DNA of 64,000 bases from Amnibacterium setariae (lineage in GTDB: Bacteria > Actinomycetota > Actinomycetes > Actinomycetales > Microbacteriaceae). Where the stretch lies: contig NZ_QXTG01000001.1 of NCBI RefSeq assembly GCF_003581425.1, positions 1,506,943-1,570,942 of the forward strand, in the 5' to 3' direction. How positions within the stretch are numbered: the stretch's first letter is position 1; every line of letters begins with the position of its first letter. The notes under the pieces are model-generated. The model was not told the DNA's origin. It made no database searches and worked only from the letters and a program-made list of their open reading frames with translations. Made by a program: the position numbers and the translations under genes. Positions 44,645-53,457 of this stretch are shown here, piece after piece.

Positions 44645-45031
44645 ATGGCCAGGGTCAAGCGCGCCGTCAATGCGCAGAAGAAGCGTCGGGTCGTCCTCGA
44701 GCGCGCCGAGGGGTACCGCGGTCAGCGGTCCCGCCTCTACCGCAAGGCGAAGGAGCAGGTCACCCACTCCCTCGTCTACGCGTACCGCGACCGCCGCCAG
44801 AAGAAGGGCGACTTCCGCCGTCTCTGGATCCAGCGGATCAACGCGGCCTCGCGTGCGAACGGCCTCACCTACAACCGGTTCATCCAGGGCCTGAACCTGG
44901 CCGGTGTCGAGGTCGACCGCCGCATCCTCGCGGAGCTCGCGGTCAACGAGCCGGCGACGTTCGCCGGCCTGGTCGCCACCGCGAAGGCCGCGCTGCCGGC
45001 CGACACGTCGGCGCCCGCCGTCACCGCCTGA
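44645..45031 (+). CDS. rplT: 50S ribosomal protein L20
   Basis: A 128-residue early-assembly 23S-binding protein: [38 protein letters not shown] and [37 protein letters not shown]. The GAAGGAG ribosome site is 6-7 nt before the ATG. In other phyla L20 represses this operon. A good intrinsic terminator follows. Confidence 0.97.
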   Translation: MARVKRAVNAQKKRRVVLERAEGYRGQRSRLYRKAKEQVTHSLVYAYRDRRQKKGDFRRLWIQRINAASRANGLTYNRFIQGLNLAGVEVDRRILAELAVNEPATFAGLVATAKAALPADTSAPAVTA

Positions 45032-45046
45032 GCGCAGCACCACCAC

Positions 45047-45078
45047 GAACGAGCCCGGCCGCACGGCCGGGCTCGTTC
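45047..45078 (+). terminator. Intrinsic-type terminator after rplT
   Basis: A perfect 14-bp stem (45047-45060 with 45065-45078) with a GCAC loop, 15 bases after the rplT stop. Confidence 0.75.
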
Positions 45079-45122
45079 TGCGTCCGGCGACGGCCGGGAC
45101 CACGACCCCGACTGGAGACCCC

Positions 45123-45911
45123 GTGATCGAGAGCACCAAGAACACCACCGTGAAGCGCGTCGCGCGCCTGAAGCAGCGCGCGGAGCGGGAGGAGACCGGG
45201 CTCGCCCTGATGGAGGGCCCGCAGGTCGTCCGCGAGCTGCTCGCCTCCGCGGCGGAGACCGTCGAGGAGCTCTACTTCACCTCCGACGGCTTCGAGCGGC
45301 ACCCCGACCTCGCGAAGGCGGCGTCGGACGCGGGCATCGACGTGGAGTTCGCGAGCGACGCCGCGCTGGCGGCGATGGCGGACACCCGCACGCCGCAGGG
45401 CGTGCTCGCGGTCGCGCACCAGACCCCGGTGCGGCTGCGGGACCTGTTCGAGGAGGGCGCCCGGCTCGTCGTGGTGCTCGACGACGTGCGCGACCCCGGC
45501 AACGCGGGCACGATCATCCGCGTCGCGGACGCCGCGGGCGCCGACGCGGTGATCCTCACCGGCAGCTCGGTGGACCCGTACAACCCGAAGGTCGTGCGCG
45601 CCACGACCGGCTCCCTGTTCCACCTCCGGGTCGCCACCCGCGTCCCGCTCGGCGCCGCGGCCGACGCCGTGCGCGGCGCTGGGCTGGCCCTGCTCGCCGC
45701 CGACATGCACGGCGAGCCGCTGCCGGGGGCCGACCTGTCCGGCCCGACCGCGTGGCTGTTCGGGAACGAGGCCCACGGGCTCTCGGCGGCGGCCCGCGCC
45801 CTCGCGGACCGCACCGTCGCCGTGCCGATCTACGGTGCCGCCGAGTCGCTCAACCTCGGCACCGCCGCGGCCGTCTGCCTCTACGCCTCCGCCTTCCGCC
45901 ACCGCGCCTGA
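45123..45911 (+). CDS. TrmH/SpoU family RNA 2'-O-methyltransferase
   Basis: A 262-residue SPOUT methyltransferase, probably acting on 23S rRNA. An N-terminal substrate-binding part (KRVARLKQRAEREETGLALMEGPQVVRELLA) is followed by the three knot motifs: NAGTIIRVADAAGADAV, LFGNEAHGLS and VPIYGAAESLNLGTAAAV. GTG 45123 has GGAG 7 bases upstream. Its place between rplT and pheS is usual in actinobacteria. The exact target nucleotide is unknown. Confidence 0.9.
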   Translation: MIESTKNTTVKRVARLKQRAEREETGLALMEGPQVVRELLASAAETVEELYFTSDGFERHPDLAKAASDAGIDVEFASDAALAAMADTRTPQGVLAVAHQTPVRLRDLFEEGARLVVVLDDVRDPGNAGTIIRVADAAGADAVILTGSSVDPYNPKVVRATTGSLFHLRVATRVPLGAAADAVRGAGLALLAADMHGEPLPGADLSGPTAWLFGNEAHGLSAAARALADRTVAVPIYGAAESLNLGTAAAVCLYASAFRHRA

Positions 45912-45924
45912 CCCCTCGCGGCGG

Positions 45925-45996
45925 TCGAGCCGGGCGCGCGGCGCCCGGCTCGATCGGTGGTCGAGCCGGGCGCTCCGCGCCCGTGCCGAGACCACC
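45925..45996 (+). repeat. Hairpin plus type-A repeat after the TrmH gene
   Basis: A perfect 13-bp hairpin (45925-45937 with 45941-45953, loop GCG) is followed at once by a type-A copy (45954-45996). The layout duplicates that at 9799-9913. The hairpin likely ends the rRNA methyltransferase transcript. Confidence 0.7.
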
Positions 45997-46005
45997 CGAA
46001 CGCGA

Positions 46006-46032
46006 TGTCGATCCCCGCGATCCCCGTTCGAC
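46006..46032 (+). promoter_or_regulatory. Candidate ECF42-type promoter of the DGPF-sigma operon
   Basis: TGTCGA (46006-46011), a 17-bp spacer and CGAC (46029-46032) fit the target motif reported for ECF42 sigma factors (-35 TGTCGA, -10 CGA/TC). The start of transcription would be near 46038, about 45 nt before the DGPF gene. This implies that the sigma factor activates its own operon. Confidence 0.6.
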
Positions 46033-46084
46033 GTGTAGGCAGGGAGGCGCAGAGGGCGCCCCAGGACGCGTCCGGGAGGACACC

Positions 46085-46516
46085 ATGGCGAAGTACATGC
46101 TGATCATGCGCAGCAGCGGGTCGGTGCAGTCGTTCGAGGAGATGGACTTCGACGCCGTCATCACGGCGATGGGGAAGTACAACGAGGCGATGATCGAGGC
46201 CGGCGTGCTGCTGGCCGGCGAGGGGCTTTCCGACGCCGCGCAGGGCGCCGTCGTGGAGTTCACCGGCGAGGCGCCGATCGTGTCCGACGGCCCCTACGGC
46301 GAGGCGCACGAGCTCTTCAACGGCTTCTGGACGATCCAGGCGGCCACGAAGGAGGAGGCCGTCGAGTGGGCGAAGCGCGCGCCCCTGACGGCGGGCAACA
46401 AGATCGAGGTCCGGCGCGTGACCGACGAGAGCGACTTCGCGGGCCACGAGGACAACGAGTACCTGCAGAAGGAGGTCGGCTGGCGCGAGGAGGAGGCTCG
46501 GCGCGCCGGGCGGTGA
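46085..46516 (+). CDS. DGPF/YCII-domain protein
   Basis: A 143-residue protein of the YCII-related (DGPF) family: MAKYMLIMRSSG at the start, MGKYNEAMIEAGVLLAGEGL, and the name-giving SDGPYGEAHELFNGFWTIQA. These proteins have a ferredoxin-like fold with no firmly known reaction and are the standard partners of ECF42 sigma factors. ATG 46085 has GGGAGGACACC as ribosome site, and its TGA overlaps the GTG of the sigma gene. Confidence 0.9.
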   Translation: MAKYMLIMRSSGSVQSFEEMDFDAVITAMGKYNEAMIEAGVLLAGEGLSDAAQGAVVEFTGEAPIVSDGPYGEAHELFNGFWTIQAATKEEAVEWAKRAPLTAGNKIEVRRVTDESDFAGHEDNEYLQKEVGWREEEARRAGR

Positions 46517-47748
46517 ACGCGGCCGCGGGGGTCGGCGCCGTCCGCGCGGTCGAGGCGGTCTGGCGCATCGAGAGCGCGCGCATCGTCGCGACGCTGGCGC
46601 GGATGACGGGCGACCTCGGCCTCGCGGAGGACCTCGCGCAGGAGGCGCTGGTCGAGGCGCTCGAGCAGTGGCCGTCGGTCGGCACGCCGCGCAACCCCGG
46701 CGCGTGGCTCACGGCGGTGGCGAAGCGCAGGGCGATCGACGGCTGGCGGCGGCGCGAGCGCCTGGACGACCGGTACCGGGCGATGGCCGCGGACCTGGCG
46801 GACGCGGCCGACCCGGAGTGGGAGCCGGTCGCGGACGACGTGCTCCGCCTCGTGCTCACCGCCTGCCACCCGGCGCTGTCGCGCGAGTCGCAGGTCGCCC
46901 TGACCCTGCGGGTCGTGAACGGGCTGACCACGGAGCAGCTCGCCCGCCTGCTGCTCGTGCCCGTGCCGACCGTGCAGGCGCGGATCACCCGCGCCAAGAA
47001 GGCCCTGGCCGGCGTGCCCTTCGCGACGCCCGACCCGGCGGAGTGGAGCGACCGGCTCGCGGGCGTGCTCGGCGTCGTCCACCTGCTCTTCACCGAGGGC
47101 TACGCGGCGACGTCCGGCGCGGAGTGGATGCGGCCGGAGATCGCGGAGGAGGCGCTCCGGCTCGGCCGCGTGCTGGGACGCCTGCTGCCGCGGGAGCCGG
47201 AGGTGCTCGGCCTCCTGGCCCTGATGGAGCTGCAGGCGTCCCGGTTCGCCGCTCGGCGCGGGCCGGACGGCGGACCGGTGCTGCTCGAGGACCAGGACCG
47301 GAGCCGCTGGGACCGGGCGCAGATCGGGCGCGGGCGCGCGGCGCTGGAGCGCGCCGACGCGATCGGTCGCGGTCGGGGCCCCTTCGCCCTGCAGGCGGCG
47401 ATCGCGGAGCGGCACGCCGTCGCCCCCTCCGTCGCCGCCACCGACTGGCCCGGGATCGTCCGCCTCTACGACGCGCTCGCGGCGCTGTCGCCGAACCCCG
47501 TCGTCCGCCTGAACCGGGCGGTCGCGCTCGCCATGGCGGACGGTCCGGCGGCCGGGCTCGCCGCGGTCGACGCGCTCGTCGCGGAGGGCGCCCTGCGCGG
47601 CAGCCACCTCGTCCCGAGCGTCCGCGGGGAGCTCCTCGCCCGGCTCGGCCGGCGGGAGGAGGCGACCGCCGCGCTCGCGGCGGCGGCGGCCCTGACGGCG
47701 AACGAGCGGATCCGCGCGGTCCTGCTCGCGAAGGCCGCCGCGCTCTGA
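46513..47748 (+). CDS. ECF42-type RNA polymerase sigma factor with a C-terminal helical extension
   Basis: A 411-residue sigma factor. Region 2 (ESARIVATLARMTGDLGLAEDLAQEALVEALEQWP, then NPGAWLTAVAKRRAIDGWRRRER) and region 4 (LTLRVVNGLTTEQLARLLLVPVPTVQARITRAKKAL) occupy residues 15-175. A roughly 200-residue helical TPR-like extension follows (HLLFTEGYAAT, LLALMELQASRFAAR, NPVVRLNRAVALAMADG), diagnostic of ECF42. There is no anti-sigma factor; in this group the extension itself is needed for activity. It is coupled to the DGPF gene. Confidence 0.9.
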   Translation: MNAAAGVGAVRAVEAVWRIESARIVATLARMTGDLGLAEDLAQEALVEALEQWPSVGTPRNPGAWLTAVAKRRAIDGWRRRERLDDRYRAMAADLADAADPEWEPVADDVLRLVLTACHPALSRESQVALTLRVVNGLTTEQLARLLLVPVPTVQARITRAKKALAGVPFATPDPAEWSDRLAGVLGVVHLLFTEGYAATSGAEWMRPEIAEEALRLGRVLGRLLPREPEVLGLLALMELQASRFAARRGPDGGPVLLEDQDRSRWDRAQIGRGRAALERADAIGRGRGPFALQAAIAERHAVAPSVAATDWPGIVRLYDALAALSPNPVVRLNRAVALAMADGPAAGLAAVDALVAEGALRGSHLVPSVRGELLARLGRREEATAALAAAAALTANERIRAVLLAKAAAL

Positions 47749-47767
47749 ACCCGGCCCGGACCCGGCG

Positions 47768-48619
47768 TCAGCCGCGGGTGAGCGCCAGCCCGGCGACGCC
47801 GAGCACGGCGACCGCGAGGCCGACGGCGTGCCGCACGCGGACCCGCTCGTGCAGCACGAGCACCGCCAGGCCCACCGTGGTCACGGGGTAGAGCGCGGAG
47901 AGCGCCGCGACGATCGCGAGCCCGGGCAGGTGGAGGGCGACGACGAGCAGGACGGTCGCGACGCCCTGCGTCGCGCCCGCCGCGACCATGAGCGCGGCCT
48001 CCCGGCCCGTCGGCCGCCGCACCGGCCCCTCCCGCCGCCGACGAGCGAGCAGGACCAGGCCGACCGCGACCACCGCGGCGACCGAGTCCGAGAGCATCGG
48101 CACGGCGCCGGAGTCCTCCGGCGTCGCGTCCATGAACACGAAGTACGCCGAGTACACGATCCCCGTCACGAGCGTGAGCAGCACGGTGCGGCGGTGCGGG
48201 CGCAGGCCGGCGTCCGGCTCGAGGCCGATCAGCACGCCGCCGAGCACGACCGCGGCGAGCGCCAGCATGGAGCCGCGGCTCGGCGCCTCGCCGGTGGCGA
48301 AGGCGTAGAGCGCGGGCAGCACCGCGCTCATCAGCGCGACGACGGGGGAGACGAAGCCGACCGGCCCCGCGGCGAGGGCCGCGTAGAGCAGGAGCACGCC
48401 GAGCCCCGCGGCGGCGCCCGCGAGCGCGCCGAGCACGACTGCAGAGACCGACCAGGCGGAGTCGACGACCGCGAAGGCCGGCAGCACCGCGATCGCGGCC
48501 ACGACGAGCGCGGCGAACGCGACGTCGGTCGCCGGCCGCGCCCGCGAGGCGACCGCGCCGAAGAAGTCGGAGACGCCGTAGAGCAGCGCGGAGACGAGCC
48601 CCAGGACGACGACCGTCAC
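47768..48619 (-). CDS. EamA/DMT-family transporter
   Basis: A 283-residue protein with ten hydrophobic segments arranged as two EamA repeats (first ending near residue 135 at LAAVVLGGVLIGL, second from LLTLVTGIVYSAYFVFMD to the end). The helix LSALYPVTTVGLAVLVLHERV is the characteristic EamA stretch. It exports metabolites or drugs; the substrate is unknown. GTG 48619 lies 26 bases after the SRPBCC gene, so the two may be cotranscribed. Confidence 0.85.
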   Translation of the reverse strand: MTVVVLGLVSALLYGVSDFFGAVASRARPATDVAFAALVVAAIAVLPAFAVVDSAWSVSAVVLGALAGAAAGLGVLLLYAALAAGPVGFVSPVVALMSAVLPALYAFATGEAPSRGSMLALAAVVLGGVLIGLEPDAGLRPHRRTVLLTLVTGIVYSAYFVFMDATPEDSGAVPMLSDSVAAVVAVGLVLLARRRREGPVRRPTGREAALMVAAGATQGVATVLLVVALHLPGLAIVAALSALYPVTTVGLAVLVLHERVRVRHAVGLAVAVLGVAGLALTRG

Positions 48620-48645
48620 GGGCAGCAGTCAAGCGGATGCGCGGC

Positions 48646-49143
48646 TCAGGCGCGGGGAGCGGGCTCCTGCGACACGGCCGCGGTGACGGCCGCGATCATC
48701 CGGCGCATGTAGACGCCCCACAGCGGGCCGACGACGAGGGCCATCAGGGTGCGGCGGAACCGGCGGGGGGCGAACTCCCACGTCCAGCGCGCGAGGGAGC
48801 CGTCGCCGTCGGGCGAGACCGACCACTCGCCCCGCACGCCGTGGACGAGCTTCCCGAACACGTCGGTGAAGCCGGTCAGCTCGTAGGCGAAGCCGTGGCC
48901 CGGCACGTGCTCGACCATCGTCTCGAGCACCTGACCGCCGTCGGCGAGCCGGTGGACGCGGGCCGCGCCGACGTGGTCCCAGGTCTCGTCGTCCACGGCC
49001 GTCACCGCCGGGAACATGCGCCAGCCGACGAACATGTCCGGGATCGGGTAGTCGGCGATCCGGGTGAGCAGCACGGCGGGCGGCAGCGGGCTGCGGGCGA
49101 ACGCGGTCGCGGACGGTCCGACGGTCGGTCGCGAGATCAGCAT
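48646..49143 (-). CDS. SRPBCC family protein
   Basis: A 165-residue lipid/polyketide-cyclase-like fold: LLTRIADYPIPDMFVGWRMFPAVTAVDDETWDHVGAARVHRLADGGQVLETMVEHVPGHGFAYELTGFT, then GEWSVSPDGDGSLARWTWEFAPR and a C-terminal amphipathic helix. The ligand is unknown. ATG 49143 is divergent from pheS. A longer frame upstream is antisense to pheS and is rejected. Confidence 0.78.
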   Translation of the reverse strand: MLISRPTVGPSATAFARSPLPPAVLLTRIADYPIPDMFVGWRMFPAVTAVDDETWDHVGAARVHRLADGGQVLETMVEHVPGHGFAYELTGFTDVFGKLVHGVRGEWSVSPDGDGSLARWTWEFAPRRFRRTLMALVVGPLWGVYMRRMIAAVTAAVSQEPAPRA

Positions 49144-49261
49144 GTCTGGTCGTTCGGAGCGGCCACGATGCGCAGATTGTCGAGCGCGATCCGGCCCGTG
49201 GAGCCGACACGCCGGTCCCGCCCGCGGACGGGGGCCGGATCGGCGTCCGGTCCCGGATCCG

Positions 49262-49267
49262 TAGGAT
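49262..49267 (+). promoter_or_regulatory. -10 element of pheS-pheT
   Basis: TAGGAT ends 8 nt before the pheS GTG. There is no room for a T-box or attenuator leader. Confidence 0.45.
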
Positions 49268-49275
49268 CGTCGTCC

Positions 49276-50316
49276 GTGTCCGACGCCCAGCCCACCGAGG
49301 AGTCGGTGTCCGCCGCGGTCGAGGCGGCGCTCGCCGCGATCGACGCGGCGGCCGACACCGCCGCCCTGAAGTCCGCCCGCATCGCCCACACCGGGGAGGG
49401 CTCGGCCCTCGCCCGGCTGAACGCGGGGCTGCGCGACCTGCAGCCCGCCGAGAAGCCCGCCGCCGGGAAGCTCGTGGGCCAGGCGCGCGGCCGCGTGAAC
49501 GCGGCGGTCGCCGCGCGCGAGGCGGTGCTCGCCGAGGCGGAGCAGGCCGCCCGCCTCGAGGCGGAGCGCGTCGACGTGACCGCCGCCCCGGTCCGGCAGC
49601 GCCCGGGTGCCCGGCACCCGCTGACGATCGTGCGGGAGACGGTCGAGGACGTGTTCGTCGCGATGGGCTGGGAGGTCGCGGGCGGCCCCGAGCTCGAGCA
49701 CGAGTGGTTCAACTTCGACGCGCTGAACATCGACCCCGACCACCCGGCGCGCAGCCCGCAGGACACGCTGTTCGTCGAGCCCGTCGGCGCGCACCTCGTG
49801 ATGCGCACGCAAACCTCCCCGGTGCAGGTGCGGTCGCTGCTCGAGCGCGGCGCGCCGCTGTACGTGCTGGCGCCCGGCCGCGTCTACCGGACGGACGAGA
49901 TCGACGCCACGCACCTGCCGGTCTTCAACCAGTTCGAGGGCATCGCGATCGACCGCGGCCTCACCATGGCGCACCTGCGCGGCACGCTCGAGCACCTCGC
50001 GCGCCGCATGTTCGGCGACGCCGCGCGGATCCGACTCCGCCCGAACTTCTTCCCGTTCACCGAGCCGTCCGCGGAGATGGACGTCTGGCACCCCACCGCG
50101 AAGGGCGGCGCGCGGTGGATCGAGTGGGGCGGCTGCGGCATGGTCCACCCGAACGTGCTGCGCGCCGCGGGACTCGACCCGGACGAGTTCCAGGGGTTCG
50201 CGTTCGGGCTCGGCATCGAGCGGACGCTCCAGTTCGCGGAGGGACTCAGCGACATGCGCGACATGATCGAGGGCGACGTCCGGTTCTCCGGGCAGTGGGG
50301 GCTGGTGGCCCGCTGA
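49276..50316 (+). CDS. pheS: Phenylalanine--tRNA ligase alpha subunit
   Basis: A 346-residue catalytic subunit. The N-terminal coiled coil (residues 1-95) is followed by the class II core: HPLTIVRETVEDVFVAMGWEVAGGPELEHEWFNFDALNIDPDHPARSPQDTLFV (motif 1 region), motif 2 around YVLAPGRVYRTDEIDATHLPVFNQFEG, and motif 3 GFAFGLGIERTLQF. GTG 49276 follows the TAGGAT element. pheT overlaps its stop (TGATG). Confidence 0.97.
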   Translation: MSDAQPTEESVSAAVEAALAAIDAAADTAALKSARIAHTGEGSALARLNAGLRDLQPAEKPAAGKLVGQARGRVNAAVAAREAVLAEAEQAARLEAERVDVTAAPVRQRPGARHPLTIVRETVEDVFVAMGWEVAGGPELEHEWFNFDALNIDPDHPARSPQDTLFVEPVGAHLVMRTQTSPVQVRSLLERGAPLYVLAPGRVYRTDEIDATHLPVFNQFEGIAIDRGLTMAHLRGTLEHLARRMFGDAARIRLRPNFFPFTEPSAEMDVWHPTAKGGARWIEWGGCGMVHPNVLRAAGLDPDEFQGFAFGLGIERTLQFAEGLSDMRDMIEGDVRFSGQWGLVAR

Positions 50317-52835
50317 TGAGGATCCCCCTGTCCTGGCTGGCGGAGTACGCCGACCTCCCCGCGGGCACCACGCCGGAGGCGCTGCACGCCGCGCTCGTCC
50401 GCGTCGGCTTCGAGGAGGAGACCGTCCACGGCGGCGAGCTCTCCGGCCCCGTCGTCGTCGGCGAGGTGCTCGAGCTCACGCCCGAGCCGCAGAAGAACGG
50501 CAAGACGATCCGCTGGTGCTCCGTGCGCGTGGCGCCCGACGGGCAGCGGGCGGCCGACGGCGGGGAGGCGGTGCGCGGCATCGTCTGCGGCGCCGACAAC
50601 TTCCACCCGGGCGACAAGGTCGTCGTGACCCTGCCCGGCGCGGTCCTGCCCGGCCCGTTCCCGATCGCGGCCCGCAAGACCTACGGCCACGTCTCCGACG
50701 GCATGATCGCCTCCGCCCGCGAGCTCGGGCTCTCCGAGGAGACTGCGCCCCTGTCCGGTGGGGGGATCCTGCGGCTGACGGAGATCGGCCTCGACCCCGA
50801 GGTCGGCACGGACGCGATCGCGCTGCTCGGCCTCGACGACGCGGCGGTCGAGATCAACGTCACGCCCGACCGCGGCTACGCGCTCTCCATCCGCGGCATC
50901 GCCCGCGAGTACGGCGCCTCGACGGGCGCCGCGTTCCGCGACCCGGCGCTCGAGGTCGCGGCCCCGTCGACCGACGACGGCGCGGTGCGGGTCGCCGTGG
51001 AGGACGCGACGCCGATCCGCGGCCGCCAGGGCTGCACCGTATTCGTCACGCGCGTCGTGCGCGGCATCGACCCGACCGCGTCGACGCCGCGGTGGATGGC
51101 GAACCGCCTCCGCCTCGCGGGCGTCCGCTCCATCTCCCTGCCCGTCGACGTCACGAACTACGTGATGCTCGAGATCGGGCAGCCGCTGCACGGCTACGAC
51201 CTGGCGCGGCTGCAGGGCGGCCTCGGCGTCCGCCGCGCGAAGCCGGGCGAGCCCCTCACGACGCTCGACGGCCAGCAGCGCGTGCTCGACGCCGAGGACC
51301 TCGTGATCACCGACGACCGCGGCGCCATCGGCCTCGCCGGCGTCATGGGCGGCGCGACGACCGAGATCTCCGACGAGACCGTCGACGTGGTGATCGAGGC
51401 CGCCAACTTCGACCCCGTGTCGATCGGCCGCACCGCGCGCCGGCACAGGCTGCCATCGGAGGCGAGCCGCCGCTTCGAGCGGGGCGTCGACCCGGCCGTC
51501 GCCCGCGCCGCCGCGCAGCGGGCCGTCGACCTCCTCGTCGAGCTCGCCGGCGGCACCGCCGACCCCGGCCAGACCTGGTACGACGTCGCGCAGGCGCCCG
51601 CCCCGGTGCTGCTGCCGGCGCTCGCCGTGCTGCGCCGCACCGGTGCCGAGATCGCGGAGCCCGAGACGGTCGCCGCGCTCCGCGCGATCGGCTGCACGGT
51701 CGCGCCGGGGGAGGAGGGCCTGCTCGTCCTCCCGCCGTCGTGGCGCCGGGACCTGCTCGAGCCCGTCGACGTCGTCGAGGAGGTCGTCCGCATCGTCGGG
51801 TACGACCGCATCCCCTCGGTGCTGCCCGTCGCCCCGCCGGGGCGCGGCCTCACGCGCCCGCAGCGCCTGCGCCGGTCGATCGGCACGGTGCTCGCCGCGA
51901 CCGGCGGCACGGAGGTGCAGTCGTACCCGCTCGTGTCGGCGGACCAGCAGGCCGTCTACTCGCCCGGCCCGTCGATGCGCGTCGCGAACCCGCTCGACGC
52001 GTCGGCGCCGCTGCTGCGCCGCTCGGTGCTGCCGGGCCTGCTCGACGCCGTGCGGCGCAACCGCGCGCGCGGCCTCACGGACCTGGCGCTGTACGAGATC
52101 GGGCTCGTCTTCCTGCCCGCGGAGGGCGTCGGCTACGGCACCGCCGAGCTGCCGCCCATCGGCGCGCGGCCGGCGCCGGAGCTGCTCGAGCGCCTGCTCG
52201 GCGACCTCCCCCCGCAGCCCGTCCACGTCGGTGCCGTGCTCACCGGCGACCGCGTCGCCAAGCAGCCGGGCACGGCCGCCGAGCCCGTGGACTGGCGCGA
52301 CGCGATCGACGTCGCCGCGCGGATCGCCGCGGCCGTCGGTACGACGGTGCGCCTGCGCCAGGCGACGCCGCCGGGCTACCACCCGGGCCGCGCCGCCGAG
52401 GTGCTCGTCGGCGAGGTCGTCGTCGGCGTCGCGGGCGAGCTGCTGCCCGGCTCGGTCGAGGACGTGCCGGGCCGCGTCGCCGCCGTCGAGCTCGACGTCG
52501 ACGCGCTCGTCGCGGCCGCGCCGACCGCGCCGGACGTCGCGCCGATCTCCGCGATGCCCGCCGCGACGCAGGACGTGTCGCTCGTCGTCGCCGAGGCGGT
52601 GCCCGCTGGCGACGTGCGCGACGCGGTCGTCGCCGGCGCGGGCGCGCTGCTCGAGTCGATCGCGCTCGTCGACGACTACCGGGGGCCCCGCCTGCCGGAG
52701 GGGACGAAGTCGCTGACGTTCGCGCTGCGGTTCCGCAGCCCCGACCGCACCCTCACCGCGGCCGAGGCGACCGCGGCGAAGGAGGCGGGCGTCGCCGTCG
52801 CCGCGGAGCGCACCGGCGCGCACCTCCGCGAGTAG
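50316..52835 (+). CDS. pheT: Phenylalanine--tRNA ligase beta subunit
   Basis: An 839-residue partner of PheS in the alpha2-beta2 enzyme. In order: MRIPLSWLAEYADLP, a tRNA-binding OB domain (VVVGEVLEL to IVCGADNFHPGDKVVVTLPGA, residues 45-150), the B3/4 editing domain (ALSIRGIAREYG, MLEIGQPLHGYDLARL), the B5 domain, a catalytic-like domain (RPQRLRRSIGTVLAATGG to SVLPGLLDAVRRN) and the C-terminal anticodon-binding FDX-ACB domain (ISAMPAATQDVSLVV). ATG 50316 overlaps pheS. Confidence 0.97.
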   Translation: MRIPLSWLAEYADLPAGTTPEALHAALVRVGFEEETVHGGELSGPVVVGEVLELTPEPQKNGKTIRWCSVRVAPDGQRAADGGEAVRGIVCGADNFHPGDKVVVTLPGAVLPGPFPIAARKTYGHVSDGMIASARELGLSEETAPLSGGGILRLTEIGLDPEVGTDAIALLGLDDAAVEINVTPDRGYALSIRGIAREYGASTGAAFRDPALEVAAPSTDDGAVRVAVEDATPIRGRQGCTVFVTRVVRGIDPTASTPRWMANRLRLAGVRSISLPVDVTNYVMLEIGQPLHGYDLARLQGGLGVRRAKPGEPLTTLDGQQRVLDAEDLVITDDRGAIGLAGVMGGATTEISDETVDVVIEAANFDPVSIGRTARRHRLPSEASRRFERGVDPAVARAAAQRAVDLLVELAGGTADPGQTWYDVAQAPAPVLLPALAVLRRTGAEIAEPETVAALRAIGCTVAPGEEGLLVLPPSWRRDLLEPVDVVEEVVRIVGYDRIPSVLPVAPPGRGLTRPQRLRRSIGTVLAATGGTEVQSYPLVSADQQAVYSPGPSMRVANPLDASAPLLRRSVLPGLLDAVRRNRARGLTDLALYEIGLVFLPAEGVGYGTAELPPIGARPAPELLERLLGDLPPQPVHVGAVLTGDRVAKQPGTAAEPVDWRDAIDVAARIAAAVGTTVRLRQATPPGYHPGRAAEVLVGEVVVGVAGELLPGSVEDVPGRVAAVELDVDALVAAAPTAPDVAPISAMPAATQDVSLVVAEAVPAGDVRDAVVAGAGALLESIALVDDYRGPRLPEGTKSLTFALRFRSPDRTLTAAEATAAKEAGVAVAAERTGAHLRE

Positions 52836-52857
52836 GCGCGCCCCGACGGCGCCGGTC

Positions 52858-53334
52858 CTACGGGGTCGGCGCCGTCGGCGCGTCGCGGTGCAGCAGGGTG
52901 GCGGAGCCGCGGAAACCCGAGGCCTCGTAGAGCGCGATGCCGCTGCGGTTCGACTGCACGGTCACCCGCGGGATCCCGCGCCGGTCCGCCTCCGCGCACA
53001 CCGCCTCGACGAGCGCCCGGCCGACGCCGTGCCCGCGCTTCGAGGGGACGACGTAGATGCTCTGCAGGTCGCCGGTGCGCCGCTTCCGCTGCTCGAAGTC
53101 CGGCACCCGCTCGAAGACGACCAGCCAGGCCATGCCGACGAGGGTGTCGCCGATCACCGCGACCCGGCAGACGATGCGGTCGCCCATGCGGTCCATCCAC
53201 GAGGCGAGCTCGTCCGCGTAGGCCCACTCGGCGGCCCGGTCCGGCGCCGGGTCCAGCCGGGCCCAGTCGATCTTCAGCCGGGCGAGCTGCCGGATCTCGT
53301 CCGACCGCGGGGCGCGGACCTCGTAGGGCTTCAT
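52858..53334 (-). CDS. GNAT family N-acetyltransferase
   Basis: A 158-residue acetyltransferase. YVVPSKRGHGVGRALVEAV (about residues 105-123) is the acetyl-CoA loop, and VTVQSNRSGIALYEASGF is the following strand and helix. The substrate is unknown. ATG 53334 begins MKPYEVRAPRSDEI. It lies between the end of pheT (convergent) and argC (divergent). Confidence 0.85.
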   Translation of the reverse strand: MKPYEVRAPRSDEIRQLARLKIDWARLDPAPDRAAEWAYADELASWMDRMGDRIVCRVAVIGDTLVGMAWLVVFERVPDFEQRKRRTGDLQSIYVVPSKRGHGVGRALVEAVCAEADRRGIPRVTVQSNRSGIALYEASGFRGSATLLHRDAPTAPTP

Positions 53335-53445
53335 GCGCACAGCCTGCCGCGACTCCGGGGCGATCGCGCCGGACGCCGCCCGGGAACCCCGGATCGCCGC
53401 GGTCCTCGCCCGATGACGCCCGGGAGCCGCGCCCGCGCGGCTCGG

Positions 53446-53451
53446 TAGGGT
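53446..53451 (+). promoter_or_regulatory. -10 element of the arg operon
   Basis: TAGGGT ends 6 nt before the argC GTG. No ARG-box-like A/T-rich palindrome is visible around it. Confidence 0.45.
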
Positions 53452-53457
53452 TGGACG

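Noticed and set aside
49262..49275. Possible T-box or attenuator control of pheS (and likewise tyrS)
   Set aside because: The -10 elements end 6-8 nt before the start codons and no leader or stem-loop of that type is present.
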